Below are positions 1 through 13,700 of a stretch of 50,908 nucleotides of DNA, one piece after another. This DNA is from Sphaeroforma sirkka (Eukaryota > Opisthokonta > Ichthyosporea > Ichthyophonida): the NCBI GenBank assembly GCA_001586965.3, contig LUCW03000525.1, positions 1-50,908 on the forward strand. The letters run 5' to 3'. The translations under genes were made by a program, and so were the position numbers. Each line of letters starts with the position of its first letter. Positions within the stretch are counted from its first letter, which is position 1. The notes under the pieces are model-generated. The model was not told the origin of the DNA, searched no databases, and saw nothing but the letters and a program-made list of their open reading frames with translations.

Positions 1-277
1 GGTAGCATACCTACCCTAAGCCATGCCTCGCACAACTTTTGTCATAAAATTTTCCGTCAATTAAGGAAGATATTTCAGCTAAAAGACATAATCGAATATT
101 GAAGAATAGTGCTCTATCGTATGAGGCTAGAGAATCCTATGAACGAGAATGGCACAGTCGTAGATTTAAAAATGGCGTTTGATGGGTGATGTCGCCATTA
201 ATAGGTGAGGAACACAGTAAGGCTCATGAAAGTAAATGCCGGTGTAAATTTAGAGTCATAAGCTATTTTTAAAATAT
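1..277. other. 3' flank of the giant gene, no gene seen
   Basis: AT-rich sequence downstream of the giant minus-strand gene. I see no open frame of note, RNA gene or repeat. Confidence 0.5.
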
Positions 278-283
278 TTTATT
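278..283 (-). terminator. Putative polyadenylation signal of the giant gene
   Basis: The minus strand reads AATAAA here, about 80 bp after the stop codon of the giant gene, within AT-rich sequence. Spacing and orientation fit a eukaryotic poly(A) signal. This is inferred from sequence only. Confidence 0.5.
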
Positions 284-362
284 GATTATTTATGGATATA
301 GGGCAATGTTTCTAGTTCATTCTCCTGAAATATTCCTTTTTGGTGTATGTACCATGGTTAGC

Positions 363-3300
363 TTATTTTGCGACTTCCGAGTCGCTACACATGGCAGAAT
401 CGTCAATCACTTCCACCGCTACGCGTACTTGTGTATCCGTAATGGACACCTGGCAATCGGCATTAGCCGGTAGATTACTGAAATTGTATTCTCCATTGAA
501 ATCAGTCAGGGTTTCCATTTCAAAGTTTGCAGCACATTTAACAACAATACTCTGTCCCACCACTGGCGCTCCTTGTGAATCCTTTACCATTCCACTGAGG
601 CATTGGTCTGAAATCAGAATTGTTGGTTCAGGGCATTCTGCACCAGTGTCTGTCACATCAAAGTCTAATTCAATATCATCTCCTTCCACCGTTATTTGAC
701 ATGAACTTCCTTCGGCGATATTGTAGAAGACGTACTCGCCATTCTCATCAGTTACTTTTCTTTCGGTGTAACCCGAAGGGCAAACAACGATTATACCCTT
801 GTCTGCGATAGGCATGTTGGTCTTCGTGTTTCTCAACAAACCGCGAAGACATTCTCCGACGGGTGAGATCGTGGGCGATGGGCTGGGGCTAGGGATATGG
901 TCAGTTTCCACACACTCAGCGTGCGAATCGTCTACATCGACTTTAACATCGAGGTCCGTATTAGCAATTGATACATCGCAAGTGTCCACGTCGGGCACGT
1001 TATCAAAGTTATACTCCCCGTTCTGATCTGTTTTCACAGTCAACTTGAAACCATTCCCGCATTCGATTACCACATCTACATTCGCTGCGGGTTGTCCAGC
1101 TTGAGCATCTCTGACGACGCCACGAACGCAATCGGTCACATCAGCCACAGGCGTAGATGACGGACTTGCTGTTGCGCTCGGACTAGGTGACAAGGCCACT
1201 GGTTCTACATTGGGAAGCTGAGAGAGCGACGGACTTGCAGTCGGTGTGACAGGCGCATCGGTGCTTGCCGACGTAGCGGGGGCCGGTGAGACTGTTGCTG
1301 ACGGGGATGGCGACGGCGCTAAACATATAACGGTAGTAGTTTCTATTTCCACACCGTCTTCCACTTCAACATCGACCTCCGCGGCCGTTTGTGCTACAGT
1401 AACTTGACATACAGATCCAGCGGGCACCATGAAGAGGTACTCACCTTGAATGTCAGTTACAACTTCGTTCTCATAATCAGGAACACATTTGATTGTCACA
1501 AGCTTGTCGATTACTGGTTCATCGGTTTCACCATCTCTCACAATACCTCGGACACAATCGCCTATAGCCGAAGCCGATGGCGTCATCGTTGGCGAAGGTG
1601 AAGGGGAGAGTGCAGCTGGTTCAACAGAAGGCAAAGCAGTCAGTGACGCTGTAAGACTGGGAGTGGGCGAAACCGAGGGAGTGACTGAGGCTGACGGTGA
1701 GGGCACAGGTAGCACGCAGGTAGTTTCCGAATCATCAATGTCGATATCTACATCGATGTCAGCTCCTACTATCGAAACTTGACAAGAAGCGACATTTGGA
1801 ACATTGATGAACTCGTATTCGCCCTGATCATCGGTTTGAGTACTTCGCTCGAAAGCAGGGTCACATGAAATCAGGACCTCGACTCCCGAGACTGGTGTTT
1901 CATTATCATTGCTTCTAACGACTCCACGAACACAATCGCCTATCGCCGAAGCCGATGGCGTCATCGTTGGCGATGGTGAAGCGGAGAGTGCGGCTGGTCC
2001 AACAGAAGGCAAAGCTGTCAGTGACGCTGTATAACTAGGAGTGGGCGACACCGAGGGGGTGGCTGAAGCTGACTGTGAGGGCATTGGTTCTTCGCAAGTT
2101 GTGTCTGAGTTATCAAGGACGATATCTACATCGACATCCGTTTCTAATATCGACACTTGACATTCAGCAACATTTGGCACATTAATAAATTCATATTCTC
2201 CCTGGTCGTTTGTTTGCCTCGTCTGCTCAAAGTCAGGGTCACAGGTAATCATGACCTCGACTCCCGAGACTGGTGCACCATTCTCAGAATTTCTCACGAT
2301 TCCGTGGACACAATCGCCAGCGACAGTAGATGGAGTCATACTCATCGTCGGGGAAGGCGATGATGACAGCGCCACCGGTTCAAAGGAGGCCAATGGAGTC
2401 AATGATGCAGTTGGCGAGGGCGAGGGCGAAGGTTCATTGTGTACACAAGTAGCTTCTGAATCATCCACCTCAACATCAACATCAACGGTTGTGTCATCTA
2501 TTGAAACATGACAGGCAGCCATGTCGGGTACGCCGATAAATTCATATTCACCCTGGCTGTTAGTGATTGTCGTCAGCTCAAACTCAGGGTCGCACATAAC
2601 AGTGACTGAAACTCCAGAAACTGGCTCATAACTTTCGACATCTCTAACAACTCCGCGAATACAATCATTCGCAGCAGATGCAGAAGGTGTCGTACTCATT
2701 GTCGCCGAAGGTGACGGTGACAATCCTGCCGGCTCGACGGATGGCAGCGGAGTTAGAGAGGCAGTGTGACTTGGAGAAGCCGAAGAAGAGGGGGAGCGCG
2801 AAGGTTCCGGCTCTGGCTCCTCACACGTTGCAACTGAATTATCAACTCCAATATCGATAGACTCTTGTGTCTCCGAAACTGAAACCTGGCAAGAAGCGAC
2901 TTCGGGTACATTGCTAAAAATATACAAACCTTCAGAATTGGTCTCCGCCATATCTTCGTATCCATCATCGCACTTGATAAACACGAATCTACCACTAATC
3001 AATTCACCACTTTCAGCAGCACGCACGGTTCCAGTGACACACTCACCGAATACAGAGGAACTTGGAGAAATGCTAGGCGAAGCAGAAAAGCTGGGACTTG
3101 CAGAAGCGGTTACGCTCGGACTGATGGTGACAGTTGCGCTTGGAGTCGGGCTCGGGCTCACAGACGGCAGCTCATCGTAGAAGAAATCAACATCCGTCAC
3201 CTCTTCGCCTGATACTACTGGCACAACATCTGCTACATTGAGACTCGTATCGTTGTCATAGCCTTGGTAGATTGGCTTGTTGTTCACCAACGCCGGTGCC

Positions 3301-4794
3301 TCTACAGTGTAGTCGCATACCGGCAGGTTCTCGAACACGTACGATCCATTGTCATTCGAAGTAGTCACGGTGAAGTTAATTGCCGTGTTGTTTGTGCATG
3401 TCACCGTGATGCTCACGTCGTTAACACCGGAGATTGGCACATCCTCGAACACATGTCCAGATATCCTGCCGGTGTCTGTGTACTCGAAGTTCACCTCTCC
3501 CTTCGATGGCGCTGTGACCGTAATGGTGACAGTGGTGCTATACTCGATGTCATCATTGTCGGCTGGTCCCAAGTAGATCGGTCCTACTGAAGACACCGAC
3601 TCAGGCGCTGTCACAGAGTATGTGCAGTAGTCGAGTCCGGTGAATTCATAGTCTCCCATAGAATCCGTAGTGTTCGTGATCGTCCTTGGTGGATCTGAGG
3701 TCAGGCACACAATCGTGACATTCTGATCCGCGATTGGTTCCTTTGTCACGTAGTCGAGTAGACGTCCGGCAATAGTACCGTGAGGCAGATACTGGAAAGT
3801 AACATCTGTAACATTCAAGTTCTCACTGTTAATGTCTACATCATGTGATTCCAATACGTCATCCTCATCCACGGGACCGACGACGATAACGCCGACCAGG
3901 TCACTGTTATCGACGGCATCAGGCGCAACTACGGTATAGTCGCAGTCCACAAGATCCTCGAACATGTAGAAACCATCGCTATTGGTCGTCTTACTCATTA
4001 CTAGTTCGTTCTCGCAGTGCAACTCAATAGTTACATTAGCAATAGCACTCAGATCAAAGGAATTCAAAGTGTAACCTGAGATGGTTCCTAGTGGAATGTA
4101 CTCGAAATCCTCTTCACCATATCTGACGTCCGGTGTGATAACTACAGTGACGTCAGGATCTGAGAACACAGGGTCGCCCAGGTGTTCAACAGGAACGGTC
4201 ACGTTGTACTCGCAGTCCACCACATTTCCAATAGAATATGACCCATCAGCGCCGGTCACAGCAATGTAGCTGATGGTAGCATCAGTTACACACACAGCAG
4301 TTACGGTAACGTTCTCGATTGCTTCTTGCGTCACGTGCTGTACAACTGTACCATTGATGAAGGCCGGGATAAACATAGATGTACTAGGACTGGCGGTCAC
4401 GGTCGCACTAGGACTGGCAGTCACAGTTGCGCTAGGACTGGCAGTGACGGTAGCACTTGGACTCGCCGTTACAGTCGCACTAGGACTGGCCGTCATGGTT
4501 GCGCTAGGACTGGCAGTTAGAGTGGCAGAAGGACTCGCTGTCACCGTGGCACTCGGACTAGCGGTCACAGTTGCACTCGGACTCGCCGTCACAGTCGCAG
4601 AAGGGCTTGCGGTCACCGTAGCACTTGGGCTGGCAGTAACAGTTGCACTGGGGCTGGCAGTCACGGTTGCACTATGACTAGCTGTTAGTGAAGTGCTAGG
4701 AGTTGTAGTTAAAGTCGCACTCGCACTGGACGAAGGCGATGCAGAAGCAGATGGAGACGGTGAAGGCTCAACACAGGTAACCTCTGAATCGTTA
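363..4794 (-). CDS. C-terminal segment: module M17 plus eight four-Cys domains
   Basis: This continuous frame of about 1,475 codons ends at a TAA-type stop at 363. It holds an octapeptide linker (12 or more SATVTASP-like units), module M17 (3163-4376), a Pro/Ser linker and eight single domains. Each single domain begins with a C-x-x-G-x-V/I-type motif, carries a second Cys before an aromatic or acidic turn, a GEY-x-F strand, a C-x-V-S/T strand and a final Cys: four cysteines, probably two disulfides. The linkers are rich in SPSPS and TASLT. These domains differ from one another, unlike the M modules, so they are the older, non-homogenised end of the protein. The final residues are acidic and polar with no hydrophobic anchor. 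The frame stays open past 4664 up to about 4793, where one base is missing compared with the equivalent sequence near 8391, shifting into the next segment. Confidence 0.85.
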
Positions 4795-7700
4795 CGTCTA
4801 CATCCACAGCATCTCCTCCTTGTGTGATAGACACCTCACACGAATCCGCTTCTGGTACATTATGGAATACGTATTCTCCATTCTCATCCGTTACCGTATT
4901 CGCATTGAAACCGCCATCACACACAATGAACACGGAAATATCAGTTACAGGCTCCAGTGAAGAACTTGTTACAATTCCGTTGACACAATGCCCTAGAGAA
5001 GATGCACTGGGGGTGGCAGTCACTGTCGCGCTAGGACTAGCCGTTACGGTTGCGCTCGGACTAGCGGTGACAGTTGCACTTGGCGTCGGGCTCGGGCTCA
5101 CGGACGGCAGCTCATCGTAGAAGAAATCGACATCCGTCACCTCTTCGCCTGATACTACTGGCACAACATCTGCTACATTGAGACTCGTATCGTTGTCATA
5201 GCCTTGGTAGATTGGCTTGTTGTTCACCAACGCCGGTGCCTCTACAGTGTAGTCGCATACCGGCAGGTTCTCGAACACGTACGATCCATTGTCATTCGAA
5301 GTAGTCACGGTGAAGTTAATTGCCGTGTTGTTTGTGCATGTCACCGTGATGCTCACGTCGTTAACACCGGAGATTGGCACATCCTCGAACACATGTCCAG
5401 ATATCCTGCCGGTGTCTGTGTACTCGAAGTTCACCTCTCCCTTCGATGGCGCTGTGACCGTAATGGTGACAGTGGTGCTATACTCGATGTCATCATTGTC
5501 GGCTGGTCCCAAGAAGATCGGTCCTACTGAAGACACCGACTCAGGCGCTGTCACAGAGTATGTGCAGTAGTCGAGTCCGGTGAATTCATAGTCTCCCATA
5601 GAATCCGTAGTGTTCGTGATCGTCCTTGGTGGATCTGAGGTCAGGCACACAATCGTGACATTCTGATCCGCGATTGGTTCCTTTGTCACGTAGTCGAGTA
5701 GACGTCCGGCAATAGTACCGTGAGGCAGATACTGGAAAGTAACATCTGTAACATTCAAGTTCTCACTGTTAATGTCTACATCATGTGATTCCAATACGTC
5801 ATCCTCATCCACGGGACCGACGACGATAACGCCGACCAGGTCACTGTTATCGACGGCATCAGGCGCAACTACGGTATAGTCGCAGTCCACAAGATCCTCG
5901 AACATGTAGAAACCATCGCTATTGGTCGTCTTACTCATTACTAGTTCGTTCTCGCAGTGCAACTCAATAGTTACATTAGCAATAGCACTCAGATCAAAGG
6001 AATTCAAAGTGTAACCTGAGATGGTTCCTAGTGGAATGTACTCGAAATCCTCTTCACCATATCTGACGTCCGGTGTGATAACTACAGTGACGTCAGGATC
6101 GGAGAACACGGGGTCACCCAGGTGTTCAACAGGAACGGTCACATTGTACTCGCAGTCCACCACATTATCAATAAAATATGAACCATCAGCGCCGGTCACA
6201 ACAGTGTAGCTGATGGTAGCATCAGTTACACACACAGCAGTTACGGTAACATTCTCGATTCCTTCTTGCGACACGTGCTGTACAACTGTACCATTGATGA
6301 AGGCCGGAATAAACATAGAAGTACTAGGACTTGCGGTCACGGTCGCACTCGGACTGGCGGTCACGGTCGCACTTGGACTGGCGGTGACGGTTGCGCTAGG
6401 GCTGGCAGTGACGGTAGCACTTGGACTCGCCGTTACAGTCGCACTAGGACTGGCCGTCATGGTTGCGCTAGGACTGGCAGTGACAGTTGCACTCGGACTA
6501 GCTGTTACAGTGGCAGAAGGACTCGCTGTCAACGTAGCACTTGGCGACGCAGTGACTGTAGCACTTGGACTGGCAGTCTCGGTCGCGCTAGGACTGGCAG
6601 TAACAGTTGCACTGGGACTGGTTGTTACTGTTGCACTAGGACTAGCAGTAACAGTTGTACTCGGACTAGCGGTGACGGTTGCACTAGGACTCGCCGTTAC
6701 AGTCGCACTGGGACTGGCTGTCACTGTCGCGCTAGGACTAGCCGTTACGGTTGCACTCGGACTGCCGGTAACAGTTGCACTTGGCGTCGGGCTCGGGCTC
6801 GTGGACGGCAACTCGTCGTAGAAGAAATCAACGTCCGTCACCTCTTCGCCTGATGCTACTGGCACTACATCTGCTACATTAGGACTCGTGTCGTTGTCAT
6901 AGCCTTGGTAGATTGGCTTGTTGTTCACCAACGCCGGTGCCTCTACAGTGTAGTCGCATACCGGCAGGTTCTCGAACACGTACGATCCATTGTCATTCGA
7001 AGTAGTCACGGTGAAGTTAATTGCCGTGTTGTTTGTGCATGTCACCGTGATGCTCACGTCGTTAACACCGGAGATTGGCACATCCTCGAACACATGTCCA
7101 GATATCCTGCCGGTGTCTGTGTACTCGAAGTTCACCTCTCCCTTCGATGGCGCTGTGACCGTAATGGTGACAGTGGTGCTATACTCGATGTCATCATTGT
7201 CGGCTGGTCCCAAGTAGATCGGTCCTACTGAAGACACCGACTCAGGCGCTGTCACAGAGTATGTGCAGTAGTCGAGTCCGGTGAATTCATAGTCTCCCAT
7301 AGAATCCGTAGTGTTGGTGATCGTCCTTGGTGGATCTGAGGTCAGGCACACAATCGTGACATTCTGATCCGCGATTGGTTCCTTTGTCACGTAGTCGAGT
7401 AGACGTCCGGCAATAGTACCGTGAGGCAGATACTGGAAAGTAACATCTGTAACATTCAAGTTCTCACTGTTAATGTCTACATCATGTGATTCCAATACGT
7501 CATCCTCATCCACGGGACCGACGACGATAACGCCGACCAGGTCACTGTTATCGACGGCATCAGGCGCAACTACGGTATAGTCGCAGTCCACAAGATCCTC
7601 GAACATGTAGAAACCATCGCTATTGGTCGTCTTACTCATGACTAGTTCGTTCTCGCAGTGCAACTCAATAGTCACATTGGCAATAGCACTCAGATCAAAG

Positions 7701-10700
7701 GAATTCAAAGTGTAACCTGAGATGGTTCCCAGTGGAATGTACTCGAAGTCCGCCTCGCCAGATCTGATGTCCGGTGTGATATCTACAGTGACGTTGGGAT
7801 CGGTGAACACAGGGTCACCCAGGTGTTCAACAGGAACGGTCACGTTGTACTCGCAGTCCACCACATTTCCAATGGAATATGACCCATCAGAGCCGGTCAC
7901 AGCAGTGTAGCTGATGCTAGCATCAGTTACACACACAGCAGTTACGGTAACGTTCTCGATACCTTCTTGCGTCACGTGCTGTACAACTGTACCATTGATG
8001 AAGGCCGGAATAAACATAGATGTACTAGGACTGGCGGTCACGGTCGCACTAGGACTGGCGGTCACGGTGCGCTAGGACTGGCGGTGACGGTTGCGCTAGG
8101 ACTGGCAGTTACAGTTGCACTAGGACTGGCGTCACGGTTGCACTAGGACTGGCAGTTAGAGTGGCAGAAGGACTCGCTGTCACCGTGGCACTAGGACAGG
8201 CGTGGCACTAGGACTCAGCCGGCCGTCACAGTCGCAGAAGGGCTTGCGGTCACCGTAGCACTTGGGCTGGCAGTGACAGTTAGCTGGCAGTCACGGTGCG
8301 CTATGAGCTGAGGTGAAGTGCTGGTGAAGGTCGTTGCACTGGGCAGGCAAGCCTGGAGACGGTGAAGGACACAGGTATACCTCTGAATCGTTCACGTCTA
8401 CATCCACAGCACTCCCTCCTGTGTGATAGACACCTCACACGAACGCTTCTGGCACATTATGGAATACGTATTCTCCATTCTCATCCGTTACCGTACTCGC
8501 ACTGAAACCGCCAGTTGAACACGGAAATATCAGTTAGCGGGCTCCAGTGAAGAACTTGTTACAATTCCGTTGACACAATCACCCAGAGAAGATGCACTGG
8601 GGGTCGCACTGTGACTGGCAGTCACTGTCGCGCTAGGACTAGCCGTTACGGTTGCACTCGGACTAGCGGTAACAGTTGCACTTGGCGTCGGGCTCGGCTC
8701 ACGGACGGCAGCTCATCGTAGAAGAAATCAACATCCGTCACCTCTTCGCCTGATACTACTGGCACTACATCTGCTACATTGAGACTCGTATCGTTGTCAT
8801 AGCCTTGGTAGATTGGCTTGTTGTTCACCAACGCCGGTGCCTCTACAGTGTAGTCGCATACCGGCAGGTTCTCGAACACGTACGATCCATTGTCATTCGA
8901 AGTAGTCACGGTGAAGTTAATTGCCGTGTTGTTTGTGCATGTCACCGTGATGCTCACGTCGTTAACACCGGAGATTGGCACATCCTCGAACACATGTCCA
9001 GATATCCTGCCGGTATCTGTGTACTCGAAGTTCACCTCTCCCTTCGATGGCGCTGTGACCGTAATGGTCACAGTGGTGCTATACTCGATGTCATCATTGT
9101 CGGCTGGTCCCAAGTAGATCGGTCCTACTGAAGACACCGACTCAGGCGCTGTCACAGAGTATGTGCAGTAGTCGAGTCCGGTGAATTCATAGTCTCCCAT
9201 AGAATCCGTAGTGTTGGTGATCGTCCTTGGTGGATCTGAGGTCAGGCACACAATCGTGACATTCTGATCCGCGATTGGTTCCTTTGTCACATAGTCGAGT
9301 AGACGTCCGGCAATAGTACCGTGAGGCAGATACTGGAAAGTAACATCCGTAACATTCACGTTCTCGCTGTTAATGTCTACATTATGTGATTCCAATACGT
9401 CATCCTCATCCACGGGACCGACGACGATAACGCCGACCAGGTCACTGTTATCGACGGCATCAGGCGCAACTACGGTATAGTCGCAGTCCACAAGATCCTC
9501 GAACATGTAGAAACCATCGCTATTGGTCGTCTTACTCATGACTAGTTCGTTCTCGCAGTGCAACTCAATAGTCACATTGGCAATAGCACTCAGATCAAAG
9601 GAATTCAAAGTGTAACCTGAGATGGTTCCCAGTGGAATGTACTCGAAGTCCGCCTCGCCAGATCTGATGTCCGGTGTGATATCTACAGTGACGTTGGGAT
9701 CGGTGAACACAGGGTCGCCCAGGTGTTCAACAGGAACGGTCACGTTGTACTCGCAGTCCATCACATTTCAATGGAATATGACCCATCAGAGCCGGTCACA
9801 GCAGTGTAGCTGATGCTAGCATCAGTTACACACACAGCAGTTACGGTAACGTTCTCGATACCCTCTTGCGTCACGTGCTGTACAACTGTACCATTGATGA
9901 AGGCCGGAATAAACATAGATGTACTAGGACTGGCGGTCACGGTGGCACTAGGACTGGCGGTCCCAGTTGCGCTAGGGCTGGCAGTAACAGTTGCACTGGG
10001 GGTTGGCGTCATACTTGGGCTCGTAGAAAGAGCAGCAGGCTCACTCGAAGGCAATGGTGTGAGTGACGCGGGCTGGGAGATGACGAAACCGAAGCTGATG
10101 ATGACGGAGATGGTGAAGGTTCAACGCAGGTAACCTGTGAATCGTTCACGTCGAGATCCACCGAATCGCCTCCCTCTGAGATCGAAACCTCACACGAGTC
10201 TTCTTCTGGCACATTATAAAATACGTATTCTCCGTTCTCATCAGTCACCGTACTCGCACTGAAGCCTTCATCACACGTTAGGAAGACAGTAGTGTTGCTT
10301 AGCGGCTCAAGAGTGGTTAGATCCTTAATGATTCCATGAATACAATCACCCAATGCCGATGCACTGGGGGTCACACTTTGACTCGCAGTCACGGTCGCGC
10401 TCGGGCTGGCAGTCACAGTTGCACTCGGACTAGCGGTAACAGTTGCACTTGGCGTCGGGCTCGGGCTCACGGACGGCAGCTCATCGTAGAAGAAATCAAC
10501 ATCCGTCACCTCTTCGCCCGATACTACTGGCACTACATCTGCTACATTAGGACTCGTGTCGTTGTCATAACCCTGGTAGATTGGCTTGTTGTTCACCGAC
10601 GCCGGTGCCTCTACAGTGTAGTCGCATACCGGCAGGTTCTCGAACACGTACGATCCATTGTCATTCGAAGTAGTCACGGTGAAGTTAATTGCCGTGTTGT

Positions 10701-13700
10701 TTGTGCATGTCACCGTGATGCTCACGTCGTTAACACCGGAGATTGGCACATCCTCGAACACATGTCCAGATATCCTGCCGGTGTCTGTGTACTCGAAGTT
10801 CACCTCTCCCTTCGATGGCGCTGTGACCGTAATGGTCACAGTGGTGCTATACTCGATGTCATCATTGTCGGCTGGTCCCAAGTAGATCGGTCCTACTGAA
10901 GACACCGACTCAGGCGCTGTCACAGAGTATGTGCAGTAGTCGAGTCCGGTGAATTCATAGTCTCCCATAGAATCCGTAGTGTTGGTGATCGTCCTTGGTG
11001 GATCTGAAGTCAGGCACACAATCGTGACATTCTGATCCGCGATTGGTTCCTTTGTCACATAGTCGAGTAGACGTCCGGCAATAGTACCGTGAGGCAGATA
11101 CTGGAAAGTAACATCCGTAACATTCACGTTCTCGCTGTTAATGTCTACATTATGTGATTCCAATACGTCATCCTCATCCACGGGACCGACGACGATAACG
11201 CCGACCAGGTCACTGTTATCGACGGCATCAGGCGCAACTACGGTATAGTCGCAGTCCACAAGATCCTCGAACATGTAGAAACCATCGCTATTGGTCGTCT
11301 TACTCATGACTAGTTCGTTCTCGCAGTGCAACTCAATAGTCACATTGGCAATAGCACTCAGATCAAAGGAATTCAAAGTGTAACCTGAGATGGTTCCCAG
11401 TGGAATGTACTCGAAGTCCGCCTCGCCAGATCTGATGTCCGGTGTGATATCTACAGTGACGTTGGGATCGGTGAACACAGGGTCGCCCAGGTGTTCAACA
11501 GGAACGGTCACGTTGTACTCGCAGTCCATCACATTTCCAATGGAATATGACCCATCAGAGCCGGTCACAGCAGTGTAGCTGATGCTAGCATCAGTTACAC
11601 ACACAGCAGTTACGGTAACGTTCTCGATACCTCTTGCGTCACGTGCTGCGTACCATTGATGAAGGCCGGAATAAACATAGATGTACTAGGACTGGCGGTC
11701 ACGGTGGCACTAGGATTGATGAAGGCCGGAATGAAACATAGATGTACTAGGACTGGCGGTCACGTGAGTGACGCCGCATGGCTGGCACTAGGACCTGGTG
11801 TGACGGAGATGGTGCTAGGTTCAACGCAGGTAACCTGTAGAACTCACGTCGAGATCCACCGAATCGCCTCCCTCGATAGCACCGCACACGGTCTTCTTCA
11901 GCCGTTACATTCTCGCATCAGTCAGGACTGGGCAGTTGCACGTTAGGAAGACAGTAGTGTTGCTCACTAGTGGCTGGATCTTAATCATTCCATCGCTCAC
12001 GGTTGCCAATGCCGATGCACTGGGTCGCACTGGGACTGGCAGTCACTGTCGCGCTAGGACTAGCCGTTACTGTTGCACTCGGACTAGCGGTAACAGTTGC
12101 ACTTGGCGTCGGGCTCGGGCTCACGGACGGCAGCTCATCGTAGAAGAAATCAACATCCGTCACCTCTTCGCCTGATACTACTGGCACTACATCTGCTACA
12201 TTAGGACTCGTGTCGTTGTCATAACCCTGGTAGATTGGCTTGTTGTTCACCGACGCCGGTGCCTCTACAGTGTAGTCGCATACCGGCAGGTTCTCGAACA
12301 CGTACGATCCATTGTCATTCGAAGTAGTCACGGTGAAGTTAATTGCCGTGTTGTTTGTGCATGTCACCGTGATGCTCACGTCGTTAACACCGGAGATTGG
12401 CACATCCTCGAACACATGTCCAGATATCCTGCCGGTGTCTGTGTACTCGAAGTTCACCTCTCCCTTCGATGGCGCTGTGACCGTAATGGTCACAGTGGTG
12501 CTATACTCGATGTCATCATTGTCGGCTGGTCCCAAGTAGATCGGTCCTACTGAAGACACCGACTCAGGCGCTGTCACAGAGTATGTGCAGTAGTCGAGTC
12601 CGGTGAATTCATAGTCTCCCATAGAATCCGTAGTGTTGGTGATCGTCCTTGGTGGATCTGAAGTCAGGCACACAATCGTGACATTCTGATCCGCGATTGG
12701 TTCCTTTGTCACATAGTCGAGTAGACGTCCGGCAATAGTACCGTGAGGCAGATACTGGAAAGTAACATCCGTAACATTCACGTTCTCGCTGTTAATGTCT
12801 ACATTATGTGATTCCAATACGTCATCCTCATCCACGGGACCGACGACGATAACGCCGACCAGGTCACTGTTATCGACGGCATCAGGCGCAACTACGGTAT
12901 AGTCGCAGTCCACAAGATCCTCGAACATGTAGAAACCATCGCTATTGGTCGTCTTACTCATGACTAGTTCGTTCTCGCAGTGCAACTCAATAGTCACATT
13001 GGCAATAGCACTCAGATCAAAGGAATTCAAAGTGTAACCTGAGATGGTTCCCAGTGGAATGTACTCGAAGTCCGCCTCGCCAGATCTGATGTCCGGTGTG
13101 ATATCTACAGTGACGTTGGGATCGGTGAACACAGGGTCGCCCAGGTGTTCAACAGGAACGGTCACGTTGTACTCGCAGTCCATCACATTTCCAATGGAAT
13201 ATGACCCATCAGAGCCGGTCACAGCAGTGTAGCTGATGCTAGCATCAGTTACACACACAGCAGTTACGGTAACGTTCTCGATACCCTCTTGCGTCACGTG
13301 CTGTACAACTGTACCATTGATGAAGGCCGGAATAAACATAGATGTACTAGGACTGGCGGTCACGGTGGCACTAGGACTGGCGGTGACAGTTGCGCTGGCA
13401 GTGACGGTTGCACTGGGGTTGGCGTCATACTTGGGCTCGTAGAAGAGCAGCAGGCTCACTCGAAGGATGGTGGTGAGTGACGCCGTATGGCCTGGGAGAT
13501 GACGAAACCGAAGCTGATGATGACGGAGATGGTGAAGGGCCGAATCGTTCACGTCGAGATCCAGGATCGCCTCCCTGGCAGTCTTCAGCACATTATAAAA
13601 ATACGTATTCTGCGCAGTCACCGGCTGGCAGTTACAGTTGCACACGTTAGGGTACTGGTGGCTGTCTGTCGCGTGAATACAATCACCCAAGCCGTTACTG

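Noticed and set aside
6213..6821. Plus-strand 202-codon frame made of GLAVTVAL repeats, and shorter versions opposite every linker
   Set aside because: It is the antisense reading of the 24-bp SATVTASP minisatellite. A 24-bp unit with no stop in several frames gives open frames automatically. Synonymous changes favour the minus-strand protein, which continues into real domains.
6905..7231. Recurring plus-strand frames of 108, 75 and 62 codons (17 copies each)
   Set aside because: They lie exactly opposite conserved positions of the M modules and recur only because the modules recur. No start context or homology supports them.
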